A program made the translations under genes and the position numbers. The notes under the pieces were generated by a model. That model searched no databases and was not told where the DNA came from. It worked only from the letters and a program-made list of their open reading frames with translations. Shown in pieces: positions 58,901 through 64,000 of a stretch of DNA of 64,000 nt. This DNA is from Candidatus Rubrivivax defluviihabitans (lineage in GTDB: Bacteria > Pseudomonadota > Gammaproteobacteria > Burkholderiales > Burkholderiaceae_C): positions 620,001 to 684,000 of the forward strand of contig JADJMW010000001.1 in NCBI GenBank assembly GCA_016709385.1. Reading direction: 5' to 3'. How positions within the stretch are numbered: the first letter of the stretch is position 1; every line of letters starts with the position of its first letter.

Positions 58901-59961
58901 GCGACGAGGTCATGGCCACGCTGCGCGGGCACGGGCTTTCGCGCCACGCCCACTTCATCGGCAAGACCAACGACCGCGGCGTGGTCGAGGTCTGGCGCGA
59001 TACCAAGTGCCAGTTCAGTGCGCCTCTGCAGGCGCTGCACCGGCAATGGGACGAGGTCAGCTGGCGCATCGCGCGCCAGCGCGACAACCCGACCAACGCC
59101 GATGCCGAACATGCCGCCGCCGGGGCGGCCGACGACCCGGGCCTGCACCTGCACCTGAGCTTCGACCCGCTGGGCTCACCAGCCGTGCACCTGACGCGCC
59201 CCAAGCTCGCCATCCTGCGCGAACAAGGCGTGAACTCGCAAGTCGAGATGAGCTACGCCCTGGCGGCGGCCGGCTTCGACACCTTCGACGTGCACATGAC
59301 CGACTTGCAGGCCGGCCGCGTCCGGCTCGATCAGTTCCAGGGTTTCGTCGCCTGCGGCGGCTTCAGCTATGGCGACACGCTGGGCGCCGGCGAAGGCTGG
59401 GCGCGCAGCATCCTGTTCAATCCGGCGCTGGCCGAGGCCTTTGCCGCCTTCTTCAGCCGCCCCGACACCTTCGCCCTGGGCGTGTGCAACGGCTGCCAGA
59501 TGATGGCCGCGCTGAGCCCGCTGATCCCGGGCACGGCGGCCTGGCCCCGATTCACGCGCAACCGCAGCGAACAGTTCGAGGCCCGGCTGTCGCTGGTGGA
59601 GGTGCTGGACAGCCCGAGCCTGTTCTTCACCGGCATGGCCGGCAGCCGGATGCCCATCGCGGTGGCGCACGGCGAAGGTCATGCCGACTTCTCGCAACGT
59701 GGCGACGCCGCCGCGGTGCATCGTGCGATGCGCTTCGTCGACCACCACGGCCGGGCCACCGAGGCCTATCCCGCCAACCCCAACGGCAGCCCCGGCGGCC
59801 TGACCGCGGTGACCACCGCCGACGGCCGCTTCACGGCGCTGATGCCGCACCCCGAACGAGTGTTTCGCAACGTGCAGATGAGCTGGCGCGGCGACGCCGA
59901 CATCGCGGCCCCCAGCCCCTGGATGCGCATGTTCCACAACGCACGTGCGTGGCTGAAATGA
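55945..59961 (+). CDS. purL: Phosphoribosylformylglycinamidine synthase (large single-chain form)
   Basis: A 1338-residue enzyme that converts FGAR to FGAM with ATP and glutamine. Parts in order are an N-terminal domain with VMPRLGTVSPWASKATDIARNC, two AIRS-like halves (MFAQANSEHCRHKIFNA, MKVETHNHPTAISPF, GAGGEIRDEGATG; later IPVGKDSLSMRT), and a glutaminase domain with FSYGDTLGAGEGWA, the cysteine of GVCNGCQMM and the histidine/glutamate near AVAHGEGHA. ATG 55945 starts the conserved N-terminus; longer reading frames upstream overlap map and are not real. It stands alone. Confidence 0.97.
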   Translation: MPASPLHLLHFEGGGALPSFRAQALLARLQAACPRITQVSARFVHWAAFDAPPAAAVADRLQALLDYGEPAQPETPGELVLVMPRLGTVSPWASKATDIARNCLGGTGGLALHRVERVTEFRLGIKAGLLSAGKPLSADERAAVAALLHDRMTESVAFEREAATHLFDARPAEPLAHVDVLGQGREALVAANVEFGLALSADEIDYLLYAFTRLRRNPSDVELMMFAQANSEHCRHKIFNARFTIDGVDEPLSMFGMIRHTEKISPQYTVVAYDDNAAVMEGGPVQRWTPQGFTNAPPYAPRYETAHVLMKVETHNHPTAISPFAGAATGAGGEIRDEGATGRGARPKAGLTGFSVSNLHLTETSEPWERDPVGKPEHIASALTIMTEGPLGGAAFNNEFGRPNLGGFFRVYEQAVAGLRRGYHKPIMIAGGLGAISADQVKKLPFGPGTLLVQLGGPGMRIGMGGGAASSMAAGSNTAALDFDSVQRGNPEIQRRAQEVINHCWSLGETNPVLAIHDVGAGGLSNAFPELVDGAGQGARFDLRRVPLEESGLAPKEIWCNESQERYVLAVNPDLMPLFEQMCARERCPFAVVGVATADRALVVEEGAGGESVIDMPLEVLLGKPPRVHRDVQRVRRPGKPLHLTGVELATVALDVLRHPTVASKRFLVTIGDRTVGGLTHRDPMVGPWQVPVADCAVTLADFAGFAGEAMAMGERTPLAALGSATAPASGRMAVGEALTNLLAAPIELSRVKLSANWMAACGEPGEDAALFDTVRAVGLELCPALGIGIPVGKDSLSMRTRWSSGDTPRQVTAPVSLVVTAFATLDDVRGTLTPQLQPGDTTLVLVDLGQGRQRLAGSMLAQVLGQFGCDVSDGVPDLDDAQQLKALVAAINVLRAQGQLLAYHDRSDGGLWATVCEMAFAGHLGVSLNVDILVTEGDGIADSRAEYGDSKNWAAQVGERRNELTLKALFNEELGIVVQVPTAVRDEVMATLRGHGLSRHAHFIGKTNDRGVVEVWRDTKCQFSAPLQALHRQWDEVSWRIARQRDNPTNADAEHAAAGAADDPGLHLHLSFDPLGSPAVHLTRPKLAILREQGVNSQVEMSYALAAAGFDTFDVHMTDLQAGRVRLDQFQGFVACGGFSYGDTLGAGEGWARSILFNPALAEAFAAFFSRPDTFALGVCNGCQMMAALSPLIPGTAAWPRFTRNRSEQFEARLSLVEVLDSPSLFFTGMAGSRMPIAVAHGEGHADFSQRGDAAAVHRAMRFVDHHGRATEAYPANPNGSPGGLTAVTTADGRFTALMPHPERVFRNVQMSWRGDADIAAPSPWMRMFHNARAWLK

Positions 59962-60145
59962 CCGCCACCACACCCATTGTGTTCACTGGCCGCCGGCGCG
60001 ATGCTTCGCGCCCTGGTGCTGCTGGCTTCGCGCCGCTTTCCATCCTGCGCAGGGCCACGGCGCGGCCGCCGAGCCCTCGCCGGCGGAACATGCCGGCGCT
60101 GGCGCCCCGGTTTGCACCGGGTGACAGCGGCGGCGCAAACGCGCC

Positions 60146-61117
60146 TCAGCGGCTTTGTTCGATGCCGGCGATGGCCCAGCTGCGGCTGTCGTCCAGCGGC
60201 TTGGCCAGGTGCCACACCTCGTTGAAGTCCACCGGCGCGGCACCGGGTTCCTCGACGACCTGACCGCTGAAACGCACGCTGACAATCTGGCGGTCGCCTT
60301 CGTTGGCCACGTCCAGTACCTCGGCGTCGACGTGCACGACGTCGGTCTTCTGCTCGGACGGGCCACGCTCCTGGATGTCGAGCCGGGCCGAGGCGAACAT
60401 CTCGGGCGTGGTGAAGCGGCGCAGGTCGTCGAGGTCGGCGCTGTCGTTGGCGGCCTGCATGCGGATGAAGATCATCTTGGCGATGCGCGAGAAACCTTCG
60501 CTGTCGAAGGACGCGGGCACGAAGGCCGGGGTCACGGCCGGTGCCGCTTCGACTGCGGGCGCTTCGGCGGCCACGGGCGGGCCGGCCGCGGGCACATTCG
60601 CCGCGGCGGCGGGCGGCATGTCGAGGCCGCGTCGTTCGCTGGCGGCAGGTGTCTGCCAGGGCGATGCCGCGGGTGCACCGGCACCGGCCAGCGCCGGGCC
60701 GCGCGCCGGCGTGCCAGCGCCCATGCGGCGCATCACGAAGCGCACCAGGAAGATCGCGGCCACGGCCAGCAGCGCCAGCATCAGGAAGTTGCCGAAGGCC
60801 TCGCCCAGGCCCAGGTGGCTCATCAGCGCGGCAATGCCCAGGCCGGCGGCCAGGCCGGCGATGGGGCCCATCCACGAGCGGCCGGCCGTGGCCGCCGCGG
60901 GTGCCGCGCCCGCCGCCGCGCCATTGGCCGGTGCGGCCTGCTGCGGTTGCGCCGGGGTCGCCGGCTTGGGCGGCGGCGCATTCGGCGCGGTCTTGGCCGG
61001 CATGCTGCGTTGCATGCCGCTGGAGCCGCCGCCGCCGAAGCGCTTGGCCTCGGCCACGTCGGGAACGGACGTGGCCGCCACCGCGGCCACCAGGGCACCG
61101 ATCAGCCATTGCTTCAT
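60146..61117 (-). CDS. Tim44-like domain protein
   Basis: A 323-residue protein with a signal peptide (MKQWLIGALVAAVAATSVPDVAEA), a Gly/Ser then Ala/Pro-rich low-complexity part, two transmembrane helices (WMGPIAGLAAGLGIAALMSHLG and LMLALLAVAAIFLVRFVMRR) and a C-terminal Tim44-like domain: FSRIAKMIFIRMQAANDSADLDDLRRFTTPEMFA and FNEVWHLAKP. Bacterial homologues are membrane-associated and of unknown role. It is located 184 nt beyond purL, convergent. Confidence 0.9.
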   Translation of the reverse strand: MKQWLIGALVAAVAATSVPDVAEAKRFGGGGSSGMQRSMPAKTAPNAPPPKPATPAQPQQAAPANGAAAGAAPAAATAGRSWMGPIAGLAAGLGIAALMSHLGLGEAFGNFLMLALLAVAAIFLVRFVMRRMGAGTPARGPALAGAGAPAASPWQTPAASERRGLDMPPAAAANVPAAGPPVAAEAPAVEAAPAVTPAFVPASFDSEGFSRIAKMIFIRMQAANDSADLDDLRRFTTPEMFASARLDIQERGPSEQKTDVVHVDAEVLDVANEGDRQIVSVRFSGQVVEEPGAAPVDFNEVWHLAKPLDDSRSWAIAGIEQSR

Positions 61118-61279
61118 GGTCTAGCTTCCTCTTCGATTCGAACAGACGCGACGCTGCGTCAGCATTCGTAGTGTGGCGCAAGCGGGGCCGGTGCTCAAAA
61201 CGCGCCGGCAAAGCCACAGCCGGCCTGGGTGCACGGCCGGCGGCAGGCATCATCGCAGGCTTGCCTTGAAGGAGGAACG

Positions 61280-61774
61280 ATGACGACGACGCTGCTGTGG
61301 CTGTGCGTGGTGCTGCTGATCGCCGCCGGCCTGGCCGGCACCGTGCTGCCGGCGTTGCCGGGCACGGCGCTGGTGCTGGCCGGCATCGTGCTGGGGGCCT
61401 GGATCGACGATTTCGCCCATGTCGGCGGCACCGTGCTGGCCATCGTCGCCGTGCTGGCGGTGCTGTCCTGGGTGCTCGACTACGTGGCCGGCCTGCTGGG
61501 TGCGCAGAAGGCCGGCGCCAGCCGCGAGGCGCTGTGGGGCGCGGCGCTGGGCACCGTGGTGGGTTTGTTCATGGGCCTGGTGGGTGTGCTCTTCATGCCG
61601 CTGGTGGGCGCCGCGGCGGGCGAGTATCTGGCGCGCCGGGCCGATGCCAACGCGCACGGGCAGGCCTTGCGGGTCGGCGTGGCCACCTGGCTGGGCATCA
61701 TGGTCGGCCTGCTGGCCAAGGTCGTGATCGCCTGCATGATGATCGGCATCTTCGTCGCCGCACTCTTGTTCTGA
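61280..61774 (+). CDS. DUF456 family membrane protein
   Basis: A 164-residue protein with four to five transmembrane helices and the DUF456 features GTVLPALPGTALVLAGIVLGAWID and LGAQKAGASREALWGAALGTVVGLFMG. AGGAGGAA precedes ATG 61280. It is a small inner-membrane protein of unknown function. It is the first of two plus-strand genes in tandem with the exported protein. Confidence 0.9.
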   Translation: MTTTLLWLCVVLLIAAGLAGTVLPALPGTALVLAGIVLGAWIDDFAHVGGTVLAIVAVLAVLSWVLDYVAGLLGAQKAGASREALWGAALGTVVGLFMGLVGVLFMPLVGAAAGEYLARRADANAHGQALRVGVATWLGIMVGLLAKVVIACMMIGIFVAALLF

Positions 61775-61800
61775 CGCGTGGGCGGCGCAAAATCGCCGCC

Positions 61801-63057
61801 ATGCAGCGCCTGTTTCGTCTACTTCAAGGGGGCGACCGGGCGCGCTTGGCGGTGCTGTTCGCTGCCGTCGCGGCGGGCCCGGTGGCGGGGCAGGCGGGGG
61901 ACGACCGCGCCTTCGAGCGCGAGCTGTTCAAGACGCGCTTCGAACAGGAGGTGAAGTTCCGCGCCGCGACGGTGCACGTGGCCTGGGCCGCCGAGGCCCT
62001 GTGCCACGCCACCGGCGAGATCGAACCCTTCGTCTTGCTGTCGGTGCACGCCTTGCGCAGGCAGCTGGCCGATGGCGACCTGGCACTGTTTCGCCAGGTG
62101 ACCGGCATGGACGACAAGTGGCGCGTGGTCTGGCTGGACGAAGGCGCGCCCGAGGCCCTTCAAGTGGGTGACGCCGTGGTCGCCGTGAACGGCCGGCCGC
62201 TGCCTGGCGGCGACACGCGCATCGAACCGGGGGCCTGGTTCAAGGGCGGCTCGGTGCTGTCCAGCGACGACCAGGGCTTCTGGGACGTGGTGCAGCAGGC
62301 ACGCCGTGAAGCCGGTGCAGGGCAGGGCATGCGCATCACCCTGGAAGACGGCCGCACGCTGAAGGTGGAAACGCAGACCGGCTGCGCCGGTGCCGTGACC
62401 GCCAGCGCCTTCGACGCCGACCCCGACGTCTTCTGGCGCCAGGGCAACCGGCGCGTCAAGATTCCCGCCAACGCCATGATCGAGGCCCGCAATGCCGACG
62501 AATTCCGCTGGCTGGCGGCTTTCGGCACCTATTTCCAGGCCAGCCAGAACTCGATCGCGGCGGTGCAGATGGCCGAGAGCGTGAGCGCAGGTTTCACGGT
62601 TGGCAAGATCCTGATGCTGGCCGTGCCGGGCGCCGGCATGCTGCTCAGCGCCGCCGAGGCGCAGGCCGAGAAGGCGATTGCGGTGGACGGCATCGTGGGC
62701 AGCGCGGACCTCTTCGCGAACGAGGTGGTGGCCGCACTGGGTGGTGACCCGGCGGCGGGGCTGCGCCTGTCCGAGCGCATGGCGGCCAAGGGCATGCGGG
62801 TCGACGCGGTGATGATGGACGCCTTCCGCCGCTCCAGTGCCGCCGAGCACGTGCGCCGCCTGAAGGCGCTGCAGGCGGCGCAGGCCGAGCGCGAGCGCGC
62901 CCAGGCGCGGGCCGAGGACGAGGCGCAGCGACAGGCGCAAAGGGCCGCCTGGCAGGAAGCGCTGAAGGCCGCGCGGCGAGAGGCGGCGGGGGCGGTTCCG
63001 CCGGGGCCGCCGCCGGCGGCTCCGGCCCCAGCGCAAAACTCGGGCACCGGCCGCTGA
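61801..63057 (+). CDS. Hypothetical exported protein with PDZ-like segment
   Basis: A 418-residue protein whose N-terminus (RLAVLFAAVAAGPVAGQA) can serve as a signal peptide. A middle stretch, APEALQVGDAVVAVNGRPLPGG, resembles a PDZ ligand-binding loop (G-D-x-I-x-x-V-N-G). A hydrophobic patch KILMLAVPGAGMLLSAAE follows. The end is a highly charged, alanine-rich coil (LQAAQAERERAQARAEDEAQRQAQ) with a proline tail. I recognise no family. It starts 26 nt after the DUF456 gene and may be co-expressed. Confidence 0.7.
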   Translation: MQRLFRLLQGGDRARLAVLFAAVAAGPVAGQAGDDRAFERELFKTRFEQEVKFRAATVHVAWAAEALCHATGEIEPFVLLSVHALRRQLADGDLALFRQVTGMDDKWRVVWLDEGAPEALQVGDAVVAVNGRPLPGGDTRIEPGAWFKGGSVLSSDDQGFWDVVQQARREAGAGQGMRITLEDGRTLKVETQTGCAGAVTASAFDADPDVFWRQGNRRVKIPANAMIEARNADEFRWLAAFGTYFQASQNSIAAVQMAESVSAGFTVGKILMLAVPGAGMLLSAAEAQAEKAIAVDGIVGSADLFANEVVAALGGDPAAGLRLSERMAAKGMRVDAVMMDAFRRSSAAEHVRRLKALQAAQAERERAQARAEDEAQRQAQRAAWQEALKAARREAAGAVPPGPPPAAPAPAQNSGTGR

Positions 63058-63091
63058 GCGAAACGGCCATGAAGCGGCTGCGGCAGCCGCT

Positions 63092-63898
63092 TCAGGCGCC
63101 GACGAGCAGGCCCAGGCTTTCGTGCAGCACCAGCCGCGTCTGCTCGAAGCCCGAGAGGCTGGGCAGCCAGTCCAGCAGGGTCAGCGGGGCATCGTCGCCC
63201 AGGCCCATGGGCGCCGGCGTCACGCGCATCGCCACGCCAGCCGTGGCCAGCGCACGGTCGAAATTGCGCAGCGCGCGCCGCATGTGATAGTCGTGCGTCA
63301 CCAGCACGATATGTTCCACGCCCTGCGGATGCAGCAAGGCCACGGTGCGGATGGCGTTTTCGCGCGTGTCGCGCGATTCGGCCTCGGTCCAGCGCAGCGG
63401 GCGCCCGAAGTCGCGTTCGGCCACACGGGTCGCGATCTCGGCCTCGCTGGCGCCGGGTTCGCTGCCCGGCGTGAGGCCGCCGCTGAAAGCCACCGGCAGC
63501 GCGGTCTGGCGCGCCAGCCACAAGCCGTAGCGCAGCCGCTCGATGCCGCGCGGGTGCAGCATCGCCGTGCCGTATTCGGGCGCAAAGGACCGTCGCCCGC
63601 CACCGAGCACCACGATGGCGGTGTGCGGCGCCCGCTTCAGTGCGGCGATCTGCGCTTCGCCCAGCGCCGGCGGCGGCATCAAGGGCCAGCGCAGCAGGCC
63701 GCTCCTGACCGCGCCCGTGCCGCTGAGCCACAGGCCACCCAGTGCCAGCAGCAACAGCAGCCAGCCCAGGGCGCGGCGCCGCGGCAGCAGTCGCGCTCCC
63801 ACCAGGGCCAGCAGCAGCAGAGGCACCGGCGGCAGCAGCAGCGCCGCCAGCACCGGCTTCCAGGACTCGATGCCCAGCGCGAGGAAGAGCTCGTTCAA
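63092..63898 (-). CDS. YdcF family (DUF218) membrane protein
   Basis: A 268-residue protein with two N-terminal transmembrane helices (VLAALLLPPVPLLLLALVGARL and ALGWLLLLLALGGLWLSGTGAV). A DUF218 domain follows with AIVVLGGGRRSFAPEYG, PVAFSGGLTPGSEPGASEAE, AESRDTRENA and IVLVTHDYHMRRALRNF. YdcF/SanA-like proteins are linked to envelope integrity and vancomycin tolerance in E. coli, with a nucleotide-binding-like fold; the reaction is unknown. It lies just after the acyl-CoA dehydrogenase gene and is read in the same direction. Confidence 0.92.
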   Translation of the reverse strand: MNELFLALGIESWKPVLAALLLPPVPLLLLALVGARLLPRRRALGWLLLLLALGGLWLSGTGAVRSGLLRWPLMPPPALGEAQIAALKRAPHTAIVVLGGGRRSFAPEYGTAMLHPRGIERLRYGLWLARQTALPVAFSGGLTPGSEPGASEAEIATRVAERDFGRPLRWTEAESRDTRENAIRTVALLHPQGVEHIVLVTHDYHMRRALRNFDRALATAGVAMRVTPAPMGLGDDAPLTLLDWLPSLSGFEQTRLVLHESLGLLVGA

Positions 63899-63917
63899 GC
63901 CGCGGCGCGCACGGAGT

Positions 63918-64000
63918 TCAGAAGAAGGCCTGCAGCCCCGTCTGGGCGCGGCCCAGGATGAGCGCGTGAACGTCGTGCGTGCCCTCGTAGGTATTCACCG
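63918..64000 (-). CDS. 3' end of a glutaryl-CoA dehydrogenase-like gene (5' part outside window)
   Basis: The reverse strand from the right edge reads VNTYEGTHDVHALILGRAQTG then LQAFF and a stop at 63918. This is the characteristic C-terminus of acyl-CoA dehydrogenases, and the TYEGTHDVHALILGRAQTG form is that of glutaryl-CoA dehydrogenase, which makes crotonyl-CoA from glutaryl-CoA. Only 27 codons are visible, so the specific identity is probable rather than certain. Confidence 0.8.
   Translation of the reverse strand, partial: VNTYEGTHDVHALILGRAQTGLQAFF

Overview
The window is chromosomal DNA of high GC content with third-position GC bias, tightly packed and mostly protein-coding. It fits a betaproteobacterium of the order Burkholderiales (Rubrivivax/Leptothrix/Ideonella-like). 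Reasons are the class I PHA synthase with acetoacetyl-CoA reductase, the imuAB mutagenesis pair, PEP-CTERM proteins, a DNR-type regulator next to the O2-independent ubiquinone genes, and the overall housekeeping content. No rRNA, CRISPR array, insertion sequence or prophage gene was seen; one tRNA (Ala, CGC) is present.

Region 1 (1-12.8 kb) is an anaerobic-life module. A truncated LivK-like binding protein is followed by a GNAT enzyme, an Rrf2 regulator and a DNR-type Crp/Fnr regulator. A convergent operon then encodes a DUF2249 protein, UbiU, UbiV and UbiT (O2-independent ubiquinone synthesis). Further on comes a class III ribonucleotide reductase operon whose NrdD is split: the catalytic protein and a 66-residue glycyl-radical-domain protein are separate genes, followed by NrdG. 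Perfect TTGA-N6-TCAA boxes lie in front of both the DUF2249-ubiUVT operon and nrdD, so the local DNR-type regulator is a natural candidate controller of both. Between these operons sit a 958-residue SARP/AAA/TPR regulator, a small exported protein with three tandem repeats in their shared promoter region, and a lone PEP-CTERM tail.

Region 2 (12.9-21.4 kb) is accessory and less dense: a methyltransferase, a VOC protein, an SRAP protein coupled to a membrane hydrolase, a DsbA-like isomerase, a MarC protein and several orphans. Two gene remnants (ltrA and a lysR) both lost their 5' ends at one junction near 18.12 kb. The region ends at tRNA-Ala.

Region 3 (21.5-30.5 kb) holds a rubrerythrin / iron-sulfur / DUF3501 peroxide-defence set, 6-phosphogluconate dehydrogenase, RarD, YchJ, a hydrolase, a beta-hydroxyacid dehydrogenase-like protein and an ankyrin protein.

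Region 4 (30.7-47.3 kb) has a PEP-CTERM metalloprotease, LexA-boxed imuAB, a TRIC-type channel, trpS, purN, an RsmB-like rRNA methyltransferase, a fatty-acid desaturase, a LapG/LapD pair, a Nudix hydrolase, an isomerase/hydrolase pair of aromatic ring-cleavage type, and pgeF.

Region 5 (47.4-64 kb) contains phaC and phaB, small membrane proteins, the selenouridine synthase gene, glnD, map, purL, a Tim44-like protein, a DUF456 protein, an unrecognised exported protein, a YdcF protein and the 3' end of a glutaryl-CoA-dehydrogenase-like gene.
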